DNA of 14,461 nucleotides from Pseudomonadota bacterium (GTDB lineage Bacteria; Desulfobacterota; JAPLJL01): assembly GCA_026388615.1 (NCBI GenBank), contig JAPLJL010000101.1, forward strand, positions 1 through 14,461, in the 5' to 3' direction. The notes beneath the pieces were generated by a model that worked only from the letters and a program-made list of their open reading frames with translations, ran no database searches and was not told the origin of the DNA. Each line of letters starts with the position of its first letter. The stretch's first letter is position 1. Below, piece after piece: positions 7,521-13,959 of this stretch. The translations under genes and the position numbers were made by a program.

Positions 7521-8342
7521 TTACTTCTTGACGATCTCGACGCGGCGATTCTTGGCCCTGCCGTCTTCGGAGCGATTATCCGCGATCGGCTTCTCTTGAC
7601 CCCAGCCGACCGCTGTCAGTCTGGCCGCGGCGATCCCTTTTTGGACGACCGCGTTCATGACTGATTTGGCTCTCTGCGAGGAAAGGGTCTTGTTGCTCTC
7701 CGGGGTTCCCACATTGTCGGTGTGGCCTTCGATGCTCATCTTAAGCTCCGGGTGAGTTTGGAGAAGCGCCGCGATCTGGTCGATGATCCCCTGGGACTCG
7801 GGTTTGATGCCGGATTTGCCGGTGTCGAAATTGACATAGAGGGCAATAAAGCCGTCCTTGCTCAGCGCGTTGTACATGGCGTCCGCGGTCACTTCCTGAA
7901 TCATGGGTGCCATTTCGAGGATGACCAATTCATAATTCCGCCCCTCGTTAAAGACTTCAAGCGCGATCCAGGTTTCCTTTCCTCCTTTGGTCACCTTGAA
8001 TGTACTCCGCCGATCCTCATCGAAAAGAACCGTCCCCCCGATATTTTTTACCGCGTTGCCGTAATTGCGGCGGACCTGCAGAAAGCTGGGCTGGGGGGAA
8101 CCCTCTTGCAGAGAATATGCGATCTTGGCCCGATTTCCCTCCAGGGTTTTGGTGCCTTCTTGCAAATAAAAATCGACGGAATTGAAGTTATTTTCACAGG
8201 AAGAAATATAATAATTATTCATCCTCGAAATCAGGGGATGATCCTTACAGCCTTCCGCGTCCTTCTCCTGGCTGAAGGCAACCCCAACAGTCAGAAGGGA
8301 CAGGCACACAGCGCCTGACAAGATATAAGTGATTTTTTTCAT
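7521..8342 (-). CDS. OmpA-family peptidoglycan-binding envelope protein
   Basis: A 273-residue exported protein. The signal peptide is residues 1-24 (MKK start, hydrophobic core, A-F-S before Q25). Residues about 30-150 form an N-terminal domain (K-D-H-P-L, Y-Y-I-S-S, then R-R-N-Y-G-N-A-V-K with I-G-G-T-V-L) that recurs in front of OmpA domains in many Gram-negatives but has no established function. Residues about 160-273 are the OmpA C-terminal domain: V-N-F-D-T-G-K, G-H-T-D-N-V-G with D209, L-S-S-Q-R-A with R224, and N-R-R-V-E-I at the end; the Asp/Arg pair binds diaminopimelate of peptidoglycan. It probably links cell wall and outer membrane. I chose the ATG at 8342 over 8348 because AGGAG is 9 bases from it but only 3 from the upstream ATG. 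A good terminator follows. Confidence 0.88.
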   Translation of the reverse strand: MKKITYILSGAVCLSLLTVGVAFSQEKDAEGCKDHPLISRMNNYYISSCENNFNSVDFYLQEGTKTLEGNRAKIAYSLQEGSPQPSFLQVRRNYGNAVKNIGGTVLFDEDRRSTFKVTKGGKETWIALEVFNEGRNYELVILEMAPMIQEVTADAMYNALSKDGFIALYVNFDTGKSGIKPESQGIIDQIAALLQTHPELKMSIEGHTDNVGTPESNKTLSSQRAKSVMNAVVQKGIAAARLTAVGWGQEKPIADNRSEDGRAKNRRVEIVKK

Positions 8343-8368
8343 GATCATTCTCTCCTCGCTGGATTTCT

Positions 8369-8398
8369 GGAGGCAGGATGAGAAATAATCCTGCCTCC
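8369..8398 (-). promoter_or_regulatory. Perfect 11-bp hairpin in the OmpA-family gene leader
   Basis: GGAGGCAGGAT (8369-8379) and ATCCTGCCTCC (8388-8398) pair perfectly around an 8-base loop. On the minus strand it lies in the predicted leader, 12 bases upstream of the AGGAG ribosome binding site. It could stabilise the mRNA or influence translation; no riboswitch class is recognised. Confidence 0.6.
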
Positions 8399-8456
8399 GG
8401 TTTTTAACAACCGGATACGCAGATGAATCTTCCCCGCTAATTAAAACATTGATCGC

Positions 8457-8485
8457 TTCTTATCATTCAAGTAATGCACTGTCAA
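8457..8485 (-). promoter_or_regulatory. Possible promoter of the OmpA-family gene
   Basis: A perfect TTGACA (8480-8485, minus strand) lies 17 bases upstream of TAAGAA (8457-8462), or 15 bases from GATAAG (8459-8464). The -35 box is convincing, the -10 box weak. The leader would be about 105 bases and include the hairpin at 8369-8398. Confidence 0.45.
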
Positions 8486-8611
8486 GAAAATTCCAGGGTT
8501 AGGTCTGGTCTTTAAGTTGGTATTTACTTCCGTTAAACGATTAATCCCCTCCTGAAACGGAGTTAATGGAACTATGCCTCACCAAAAATGCGATGCGGAG
8601 AACCATGGCAT

Positions 8612-8956
8612 TTATTTCTTTTTTGATTTCTTAGGTTTCTTGGGCTTGGGTGGAGGCAGTGCGGCGGCGGTGAGACGAATGAGTTCGGAGAGCCGCTCAC
8701 CGTCATCGATCTCTTCGGCATCGATCAGCATAGACGGCTTTGCGCCCGGGTAGGCCTCGCCTTCCTGGTAGCGCTCACCCACCAACGCTTTACCGGCCGG
8801 GGTAATTTTGACGAACAGCTGATTGTCGCACACCAGCGCGACGACCTTTTCCCCGCAATAGAGCGCGTATTCTCCAAACATCTTGCGGGCCCGGACTCCG
8901 GGCAGGGCGCTAAGCTGGTCGAGTAGGAAGTCTATGGTGCTTTGACTGGTCGCCAT
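8612..8956 (-). CDS. TfoX/Sxy N-terminal-domain protein
   Basis: A 114-residue protein with the TfoX-N fold over about residues 5-98: F-L-L-D-Q-L, V-R-A-R-K-M-F-G-E-Y-A-L-Y, L-F-V-K, and A-Y-P-G-A-K-P. The domain is named for Haemophilus TfoX/Sxy, a competence regulator, but most stand-alone single-domain homologues are uncharacterised. The C-terminal TfoX domain is absent, and the last 13 residues are a proline/lysine-rich tail that could bind nucleic acid (inference). Start at 8956 (M-A-T-S) is preferred because GAGG lies 7 bases upstream; the ATG at 8968 overlaps that site and has none of its own. No competence genes are nearby. Confidence 0.8.
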   Translation of the reverse strand: MATSQSTIDFLLDQLSALPGVRARKMFGEYALYCGEKVVALVCDNQLFVKITPAGKALVGERYQEGEAYPGAKPSMLIDAEEIDDGERLSELIRLTAAALPPPKPKKPKKSKKK

Positions 8957-8982
8957 GGGTATCCTCATTCATTTGTTGAAAA

Positions 8983-9024
8983 TCTCCCTACATCCCCCTT
9001 TCGACAAAGGGGGATGTAGGGAGA
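8983..9024. repeat. Perfect 19-bp hairpin with CGAC loop
   Basis: TCTCCCTACATCCCCCTTT (8983-9001) and its exact reverse complement (9006-9024) flank a 4-base loop. It lies between two minus-strand genes, 27 bases upstream of the TfoX-like start codon. On the minus strand ATTTT follows, so weak termination is possible. The CCCCCTTT-loop-AAAGGGGG core resembles small dispersed palindromes seen in many uncultured bacterial genomes. Confidence 0.75.
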
Positions 9025-9052
9025 AAATGATGCTGTCGGACGCTGCGGGTGG

Positions 9053-9706
9053 TTAATAATTCCATCCCAGGAAACCGAAGGCCAGGATATTCATCAGGAT
9101 TGGCACCGAGTAGAAGAAGACTACCAGGCCGACTTTGGCTTTCAGGTTCGGGCGGGTGATGACCCAGATGCAGGCGCAGAAGAACTGGAAGTACCCGACC
9201 AGGAAGATCAGCGGGATTCCCTGAAGGGAAAGATTCCAGAAGGAATATTCCCAGACCAGATGGCCGCCGAGGTTCAGCAGACATTCGATGAAGACGCAAA
9301 CCGCCGAGTAAACGACGGCCCAGAACCACATCTCGGGGATGCCCAGGATCTTCTCCCGCGCGCCCTCGGAAAGGGTGTGGTAGTAAATAATGCCCAGGAT
9401 GGCGAACATAAATATAATCTCGATATTCCATCCCACCAGGGTGCGGAGGGCGGTGTCGCCCGGCGTGGTCCAGAAGGCGGAGCGCTGGGTGAGATGCATG
9501 ACCCACCCGTTCCAGGTCTCGTTCCAGAAGTCCACGCCCAGGATGGTGGCACCGCAGAGGACGGCGTTCCAGTCCCCGGTCTTGCGCGCGAGCTTGATTT
9601 CCTTGGTGTAGATGTAAAACACGATCGAGAGCAGCGGAATGATGTACCACTTGAGCATGTGCAGGTCCCGCAGGCCGTTTAATGCTTGAATCGTGGCATC
9701 AGTCAT
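9053..9706 (-). CDS. Tryptophan-rich multi-pass membrane protein of unknown function
   Basis: A 217-residue protein with about six membrane segments (roughly 20-35, 48-64, 91-109, 127-145, 163-184 and 193-214). Tryptophan is unusually frequent (13 residues, about 6%). Polar or charged residues sit in or at the edge of helices in recognisable clusters: D59-F-W-N-E63-T-W-N-G-W-V-M-H71, N94-I-E96, E141, and H149-L-V-W-E153. Such buried histidines and acids could bind a metal, haem or lipid, or act catalytically, but I do not recognise the family. AAGGAGG stands 5 bases before the ATG at 9706; a GTG six bases upstream overlaps that site and is unlikely to be the start. Its position between a TfoX-like gene and an ABC exporter gives no functional clue. 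Confidence 0.85.
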   Translation of the reverse strand: MTDATIQALNGLRDLHMLKWYIIPLLSIVFYIYTKEIKLARKTGDWNAVLCGATILGVDFWNETWNGWVMHLTQRSAFWTTPGDTALRTLVGWNIEIIFMFAILGIIYYHTLSEGAREKILGIPEMWFWAVVYSAVCVFIECLLNLGGHLVWEYSFWNLSLQGIPLIFLVGYFQFFCACIWVITRPNLKAKVGLVVFFYSVPILMNILAFGFLGWNY

Positions 9707-9729
9707 AGACACCTCCTTCGGAGTTGATG

Positions 9730-9757
9730 ACCGCCGACCGCCGACGGCCGACCGCCG
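9730..9757. repeat. ACCGCCGACGG module, island A copy
   Basis: Within this stretch, 9735-9757 (23 bases, starting CGACCGCCGACGG) is identical to 13921-13943. In both places it stands just before a GTCATTCTGAG hairpin repeat. Confidence 0.75.
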
Positions 9758-9766
9758 TTATAATTT

Positions 9767-9808
9767 GTCATTCTGAGCCCTGAGCTTGTCGAAGGGCGAA
9801 GAATCTCG
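9767..9808. repeat. GTCATTCTGAG...GAAGAATC hairpin repeat (subfamily 2), copy 1
   Basis: GTCATTCTGAGC and CGAAGAATCTCG flank a centre containing GAGCTTGTCGAAGGGC. ATTCT pairs with AGAAT as the terminal stem. This mirrors the GTCATTGCGAG family with two base pairs changed on both sides. Confidence 0.8.
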
Positions 9809-9814
9809 ATTTTG

Positions 9815-9860
9815 CCTTTGAGCTTTCACCTTTCACCTATGAGCTTTGACCTTTGCCCTT
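9815..9860. repeat. Degenerate CCTTTGAGCTTTCA repeats
   Basis: CCTTTGAGCTTTCA (9815-9828) is followed by a 7-base half unit and CCTATGAGCTTTGA (9836-9849). The same 14-base unit is tandemly repeated at 14418-14461. Confidence 0.75.
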
Positions 9861-9863
9861 CCT

Positions 9864-9896
9864 GGACACTATGGACACAATAGACTCGATAGACGC
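9864..9896. repeat. GGACAC...GACGC 33-base module, island A copy
   Basis: It begins GGACACTATGGACACAATAG. It matches 14342-14374 over 33 bases with five mismatches and no gaps. Internally it is built from GGACACAAT-type words. It is followed by ATGCCCTTTGCCC-type low-complexity sequence up to the permease stop codon. Confidence 0.7.
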
Positions 9897-9937
9897 ATTT
9901 GCCCTATGCTCTATGCCCTTTGCCCCATGCTTTTTTT

Positions 9938-10852
9938 TCAGTGCCATTTGAATATCCTCAAGGCTACCGCGAAACTGACCAGGCTCCAGAACGCGAGGAC
10001 GGCCAGCTCCCAGGTGATCGCGCTTATCCCGGAGCCGTCGTTCATCACCGCGCGGGCGGCGTCATTCAGGGCGGTCAGGGGCAGGAGGCGAATCCAGGGG
10101 TGGAGAAACTCGGGGAAGCGGGAATAGGCGAAGAAGGAACCCGAGAGGAGCCACAGGGGAAGCTGGACCAGGTTCATCCAGCCGGAAGCGGTCTCGGTAC
10201 TGGCGGTTCGGGAGGCGATGAGAAGGGCCAAGCCGGAGAAGGCGGCGGTTCCCACCAGCGCTACCAGGGCCAGGGTGAGAATGCCGCCTTGGATCCGGAC
10301 GCTGAAGACCAGGTAGGCGAAAAGCACCAGGAATCCCACTTCCATGACGAGGAAAATGAGCCGGGAAACTTTTTCCTCTACCTGTTCTTCGATGACTTGA
10401 ACGGTGTCGATTCGTCCGTAGGTACTTTGCACCAGATTGTCCACGGCCAGTCTTGCCATCCGGGCTCCCGGCCGGGTGGGATCGAATTGGTAGGTTATCA
10501 TCGGAGTTCCGCCCGCCCGGAACTCAGCTCTCACGATGAGATCGATCTTTCCGGACTTGAGCGCCGCGGAGGCCTGCCCCGGATTCATTGGGGTCAGCTT
10601 CAGCTGCGCCTTCTCCCCCTCCGGTTTTTGCGCGTCGATCCGTTCGAGGAGTTCTTCGGCGGCCGGGCCCAGGAACCCGACCTCGATTTTTTCTGGCCCC
10701 TGGTTCTTAAAGGCGATCCCGAGCACGACCGTGAGGAGGATCGGGAAGACAAAAACCCAGAATATTGCGGAGGGATCGCGGAGGAATTCCAGGAACCGGG
10801 CCTTAGTCAGCTCAACGAGGGGATGGGGTCTTCGCTCGCGATTCTTATTCAT
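9938..10852 (-). CDS. ABC-2 type transporter permease, apparently lacking one TM and loop segment
   Basis: A 304-residue integral membrane subunit of an ABC exporter. TM1 is about 29-48 (F-W-V-F-V-F-P-I-L-L), followed by an extracytoplasmic domain (about 50-160), then helices at about 163-183, 189-213, 226-244 and 278-301. The stretch W-L-L-S-G-S-F-F followed by L-P-L-T-A-L-N-D-A and R-A-V-M is typical of ABC-2 permeases. Its start overlaps the ATPase gene by 8 bases, indicating translational coupling. Compared with the roughly 360-370-residue relatives I remember, about 55-60 residues are missing after V-E-E-K-V-S-R (residues 158-164): the P-G-L-x-G-M-N helix and the L-L-K-R-x-x-A-T-P-M coupling loop. 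The frame stays open. It could be a divergent form, an in-frame deletion or an assembly artefact. Substrate unknown (drug, lipid or polymer). Confidence 0.85.
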   Translation of the reverse strand: MNKNRERRPHPLVELTKARFLEFLRDPSAIFWVFVFPILLTVVLGIAFKNQGPEKIEVGFLGPAAEELLERIDAQKPEGEKAQLKLTPMNPGQASAALKSGKIDLIVRAEFRAGGTPMITYQFDPTRPGARMARLAVDNLVQSTYGRIDTVQVIEEQVEEKVSRLIFLVMEVGFLVLFAYLVFSVRIQGGILTLALVALVGTAAFSGLALLIASRTASTETASGWMNLVQLPLWLLSGSFFAYSRFPEFLHPWIRLLPLTALNDAARAVMNDGSGISAITWELAVLAFWSLVSFAVALRIFKWH

Positions 10853-11810
10853 CGCCGAGTCCTTTCCCGGTCAGTTGAACGAAGACATCTTCCAGGGTGG
10901 CCTGGTGGGTGGAAACGGAATCCACCCGCATTCCCTGGGCGGAGAGGGTATTAAGGATTCCCGGAAGTGTTTGGGCCGAATCGTTTACCATCAGAATCCA
11001 TTGCCGGTCCCGCTTTTCGGCCCGGTGAACGCCGGGGATCCGGCGCACGGATTCGAGCGGGAACTCACCTTCCATCTTGAACTCCACGATCTCACCGGCC
11101 CCGAGCGTCCGGACCAGACCGGCCGGGGAATCCAGGGCGATCAGGCGGCCGGAGTCGATGATGCCCACCCGCTGGCAAAGGCGGGCGGCTTCTTCCATGT
11201 AATGGGTGGTCAGGACCACGGTGCAGCCGTCCCGGACCAGGGCCTCGACCGCCTGCCAGATGGTCAACCGGGCCTGCGGGTCGAGACCGGTGGTGGGCTC
11301 GTCCAGGAAAATGATTTCGGGCGCCCCCACCAGGGCGCAGGTCAGGGCCAGGCGCTGGCGCTGTCCGCCGGAGAGCTTTCCCACCCGGGCGTTTCTTTTT
11401 TCCTCCAGGCCCATGAGCGCGATCAGATCGTTTATTTCCCGGCCCCCGCGATAGAAACTCCGAAAAAGCCGGATGATCTCGAATACGGTCAGGTTTTCCG
11501 GGAAATGCGTTTCCTGCAGGGCCACGCCCAGGCGCTGGCGGAGGCGGCGGTCACCGGCATCACTCCGGCCCCAGGTTTCCCCCAATATTTCTAGCGTTCC
11601 CGTCCGGGGCCGGAGCAGGCCCTCGAAGACCTCCACCGCGGTGGTCTTGCCCGCCCCGTTGGGACCGAGCAGGCCGAAGCACTCGCCCCGAAGGATATCG
11701 AGGGTCAGCCCGTTTACCGCCACCAGGCTTCCATAGGCTACGACCAGGTCCCGGCAACGGATCACGGGAGTGCCTTCCGGCGCGGGTGGGAGATTGTTAT
11801 TCGTGGGCAT
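10845..11810 (-). CDS. ABC transporter ATP-binding protein (ABC-2/DrrA type)
   Basis: A 321-residue cytoplasmic ATPase that would energise the permease encoded immediately downstream. Walker A GPNGAGKTT (49-57), Q-loop Q99, signature LSGGQRQR (146-153), Walker B I-I-F-L-D-E (166-171) followed by P-T-T-G-L-D, and H-loop H203 are all intact. Residues about 225-321 form the C-terminal accessory region usual in DrrA/NatA/CcmA-like exporters, ending in T-L-E-D-V-F. There is no Shine-Dalgarno before the ATG at 11810, and an in-frame TAA lies just upstream. A GTG at codon 16, preceded by GAAGG, is an alternative start. A GTAGTTGCCCGAT-family element lies in its upstream region. Substrate not predictable. 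Confidence 0.93.
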   Translation of the reverse strand: MPTNNNLPPAPEGTPVIRCRDLVVAYGSLVAVNGLTLDILRGECFGLLGPNGAGKTTAVEVFEGLLRPRTGTLEILGETWGRSDAGDRRLRQRLGVALQETHFPENLTVFEIIRLFRSFYRGGREINDLIALMGLEEKRNARVGKLSGGQRQRLALTCALVGAPEIIFLDEPTTGLDPQARLTIWQAVEALVRDGCTVVLTTHYMEEAARLCQRVGIIDSGRLIALDSPAGLVRTLGAGEIVEFKMEGEFPLESVRRIPGVHRAEKRDRQWILMVNDSAQTLPGILNTLSAQGMRVDSVSTHQATLEDVFVQLTGKGLGDE

Positions 11811-11863
11811 AAGTTACCGAAAAAATATTTTTACCTTCTCCCTTAATGTTCACATTCTTTCTA

Positions 11864-11960
11864 TAGTTGCCCGATTTATCGAGCTTATTTAAAACCGCCG
11901 ATCCCACCCAGTGACGGGACACGTCCCTCCTTTGTCGGGATAAATGAATCGGCATACTAC
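11864..11960. repeat. GTAGTTGCCCGAT element, copy 2 (long form)
   Basis: TAGTTGCCCGATTTATCGAG through TTATTTAAAACCGCCGAT matches the 6998-7052 copy, and the end ATCGGCA-ACTAC also matches. The second hairpin is enlarged by about 43 bases, including CCCACCCAGTGACGGGA, the reverse complement of loop sequence in the 7115 copy. It fills most of the gap between the dehydrogenase and the ABC ATPase gene. Confidence 0.8.
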
Positions 11961-11986
11961 CAACTCCAGATTCGGGCATCCTGTTT

Positions 11987-12814
11987 TCAAATCACTTTCG
12001 AGGCGACGAAGCGCGTGAGGGCGATGTGAGCACGGACCGAGATTTTTTTCAGGAGGTAACCTGCCCAGAGCTGCCAGAAGGGGGAAAGCTGGAGCGGACG
12101 GCGCTTGCGCACGGCTTTCAGGACATCCCGGGCCACCCGGTCGGGAGAGGCGCCCCTTTTTTTATAGAAGTCGATGATCTGGCCTCTCCGGTGGGTCAGT
12201 TTCTTCGTCATGCCAGCGAAGATCGTGTCTTTGGTAATGTTGGTATTGATTATGCCCGGGCAGATGGCGGAGGTGTAGATCCCGTATTTCGGGAGTTCCA
12301 TATTCATGGTCTCGGACAGGCCGACCAGGGCGAACTTGGTGGTGTTGTAAGCCCCGAGGAGGGGAGCGGCGGTCAATCCGGCGGCGGAAGCGGTATTGAC
12401 GATGTGACCTCCTCCGCCCTGGGTGATCATGCGCGGGAGAAAGTAATGGATGCCGTAGATGTAACCACAGAGATTGACGTTGATGATTTTTTCCCAGAGG
12501 TCGAGGGGGATGCTCTCGAAGGGCGCGGCCACCCCCATGCCGGCGTTGTTGTGGAGGATGTCCACCCGGCCCGAAGCCGTGTAAACATCGGTTGCGAATT
12601 TTTCCATCGCAGCCCGGTCGGAGGAATCAATCACGTAGGTTTTTACCTCCGCGCCTAGGGCCAGGATCTCCCGGCCTACCGCCTCGATCCTCTCCGCGTT
12701 GATATCGGTGAGGTGCAGCTTCGCCCCCTCCCGCGCGAAGGCCAGGGCCGTGGCCCGGCCGATGCCCGATCCCGCGCCGGTGATCACCACCACCTTATTC
12801 TTGAAATCTTTCAT
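11987..12814 (-). CDS. Short-chain dehydrogenase/reductase (classical SDR)
   Basis: A 275-residue NAD(P)-dependent oxidoreductase with a single Rossmann fold. Cofactor motif TGAGSGIG is at 12-19, and D37 at the end of the second strand favours NAD(H). N-N-A-G is at 89-92. The catalytic tetrad N114, S143, Y156 and K160 is complete (Y-N-T-T-K), and P-G at 186-187 follows. The C-terminal 70 residues contain basic clusters and an amphipathic end (residues about 243-275) that could associate with membranes. It resembles SDRs acting on alcohols, sterols or fatty acyl chains, but the substrate is not predictable. GGGAG lies 7 bases before the ATG. The gene is separated from the ABC operon by a repeat element, so a shared role is not implied. 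Confidence 0.92.
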   Translation of the reverse strand: MKDFKNKVVVITGAGSGIGRATALAFAREGAKLHLTDINAERIEAVGREILALGAEVKTYVIDSSDRAAMEKFATDVYTASGRVDILHNNAGMGVAAPFESIPLDLWEKIINVNLCGYIYGIHYFLPRMITQGGGGHIVNTASAAGLTAAPLLGAYNTTKFALVGLSETMNMELPKYGIYTSAICPGIINTNITKDTIFAGMTKKLTHRRGQIIDFYKKRGASPDRVARDVLKAVRKRRPLQLSPFWQLWAGYLLKKISVRAHIALTRFVASKVI

Positions 12815-13145
12815 CGGATTTCTCCCTAATCTGTCTCCACGCCGTTTCGGGGGTCAGCCCTTTTTATTTCCGTCGAAATATCAAATGAAATTATATGCTA
12901 ATCGCCCGCGCGGTCCAAAATCATTTTGCAGCTGCCTATTATATCTCTCCCCCTTGAGGGGGGAGGGCAGGGGAGAGGGTGGCAATGAATTTTCACCCTC
13001 CCCTCAGTCCCCTCCACTCGAGGGAGGGGAAAGTTTAGGCGAGAAGCCAGTCCCTCGATGTCACTCGAGATAAATAGAATGGTTTGTCTTGAATGGCTCC
13101 CCTACAAGAGGCGCCCATGTGGAAAGATTCTAATGAAACATTACT
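12815..13145. other. Gene-free gap with a compound G/C-rich palindrome
   Basis: These 331 bases have no supported gene. The middle part (12944-13032) is a compound palindrome described separately. The remainder shows nothing recognisable, and no T-run terminator is seen. Confidence 0.6.
12944..13032. repeat. Compound G/C-rich palindromic repeat (three hairpins)
   Basis: A left hairpin around CCCCCTTGAGGGGG, a central stem GAGGGTG (12975-12981) / CACCCTC (12994-13000) with a 12-base loop, and a right hairpin CCCCTCC-ACTCGA-GGGAGGGG. The purine-rich left arm (AGGGCAGGGGAGAGGG) is an imperfect complement of the right arm. It resembles dispersed non-coding palindromes found in many uncultured bacterial genomes, and its core is similar in style to the hairpin at 8983-9024. 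Confidence 0.7.
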
Positions 13146-13643
13146 CTAGACGCTGGCGGGTTCGTCCTCTTCCGAGGTAAGGTTAACATCCTCCCGCAGG
13201 CAGGCCCGGAACTGGTTTTTGGCCTTCCAGATTTTTTCCAGCCGTTCCTGGTTTAATAAATGGTGGTGGCCGGAATTCAGGTCCAGCGCCTCGCGCAGTT
13301 TGTAAAAGGTTTTTAATGATTTTTCCGAGAGGACGAAGCTGGCCAGCGCTTTATTCCACTCGATCAGGTCTTCCCGGATCTGTTTGACCGATCCGGTGGA
13401 GATTTTGCTTTTGAAAAGGTTCTGGCTCCCGAGCTGATCGGTGATTTCAAACGCCCGGGGATAACTGGAGAGCCTTAATTCGCAGATTTTATCATCCAGC
13501 TGGGGGGAGTGATTATTGTTCTGCTTATGGTTTTCTTTGAGGACTTCCCGCTTCAAACGTTGGAAAAATATGTTGGCGACGAAGGCGGAAACCAGGGCCG
13601 CGAATACCAGGGAAATTATGACGATAGTGAGGTGGGAGTCCAT
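13146..13643 (-). CDS. Membrane-anchored hypothetical protein
   Basis: A 165-residue protein with one N-terminal membrane helix (about 5-27, I-V-I-I-S-L-V-F-A-A-L-V-S) followed by basic residues (F-Q-R-L-K-R-E), indicating an anchored protein with a cytoplasmic, mostly helical body. Residues 55-70 (L-R-L-S-S-Y-P-R-A-F-E-I-T) and 85-120 (V-K-Q-I-R-E-D-L-I-E-W-N-K-A-L ... L-S-E-K-S ... F-Y-K-L-R-E-A-L) recall a group of small uncharacterised helical-bundle proteins, but I cannot name a family. The C-terminus is acidic (S-E-E-D-E-P). There is no clear Shine-Dalgarno before the ATG, yet a good promoter stands upstream. Function unknown; no neighbour offers a clue. Confidence 0.75.
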   Translation of the reverse strand: MDSHLTIVIISLVFAALVSAFVANIFFQRLKREVLKENHKQNNNHSPQLDDKICELRLSSYPRAFEITDQLGSQNLFKSKISTGSVKQIREDLIEWNKALASFVLSEKSLKTFYKLREALDLNSGHHHLLNQERLEKIWKAKNQFRACLREDVNLTSEEDEPASV

Positions 13644-13716
13644 CTTAAAAACGGAGGTTCGAGAACGCTGTGGATAATGAAATATTCAGCATGGTCATGA
13701 ATATAATTGGTGCTAT

Positions 13717-13746
13717 TTTATACCACCCGAACTTATTTCAAGTCAA
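13717..13746 (-). promoter_or_regulatory. Sigma70-type promoter of the membrane-anchored hypothetical protein
   Basis: Minus strand TTGACT (13741-13746), 18-base spacer, TATAAA (13717-13722); both boxes match the consensus at five of six positions. The predicted leader is about 67 bases. Confidence 0.6.
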
Positions 13747-13789
13747 GAAAATATTAGGGAATATTTATTGATTTTATTTTTCCGCGGTC

Positions 13790-13821
13790 CCTCCGGGCCG
13801 TAGGCCCTAGCGGGCCGGAGG
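13790..13821. repeat. CCTCCGGGCC...GGGCCGGAGG palindrome, copy 1
   Basis: CCTCCGGGCC and GGGCCGGAGG pair with one mismatch around GTAGGCCCTAGC. A similar copy is at 14216-14246. Confidence 0.7.
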
Positions 13822-13838
13822 CGGCGGTCGTCAAAAAT

Positions 13839-13868
13839 GTCATTGCGAGCGCCAGCGAAGCAATCGCT
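13839..13868. repeat. GTCATTGCGAG...GAAGCAATC hairpin repeat, copy 3
   Basis: GTCATTGCGAGC and GCGAAGCAATCGC flank a very short centre. Same terminal stem ATTGC/GCAAT as at 4232 and 7063. Confidence 0.8.
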
Positions 13869-13884
13869 CTTTTCGTAAGCTTTA

Positions 13885-13912
13885 TTTCTTTTTGGGGGGA
13901 AGGTTTCGCTCC
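13885..13912 (-). repeat. Truncated copy of the 62-base module
   Basis: TTTCTTTTTGGGGGG (13885-13899) followed by AAGGTTTCGCTCC resembles TTTCTTTTTGGGGGG at 14050-14064 followed by TTGATCTCGCTCC. The rest of the module is absent. Confidence 0.6.
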
Positions 13913-13920
13913 GACAAAAT

Positions 13921-13947
13921 CGACCGCCGACGGCCGACCGCCGACCG
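13921..13947. repeat. ACCGCCGACGG module, island B copy
   Basis: Positions 13921-13943 are identical to 9735-9757, and a further GACCG extends the pattern. Confidence 0.75.
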
Positions 13948-13959
13948 TAGTTTAAATCT

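Noticed and set aside
8966..8968. Upstream ATG as start of the TfoX-like protein
   Set aside because: It overlaps the GAGG that serves the ATG at 8956 and has no ribosome binding site of its own.
9710..9712. GTG as start of the tryptophan-rich membrane protein
   Set aside because: It overlaps the AAGGAGG ribosome binding site that is correctly spaced for the ATG at 9706.
9899..11594. Two long plus-strand open frames over the ABC transporter genes
   Set aside because: Both are antisense to clear ABC permease and ATPase genes and overlap each other; low-complexity translations.
9053..12814. The membrane protein, ABC exporter and dehydrogenase as one new biosynthetic or defence operon
   Set aside because: The genes are separated by repeat-filled gaps of 176-231 bases, only the two ABC genes are coupled, and no defence or biosynthetic signature is present.
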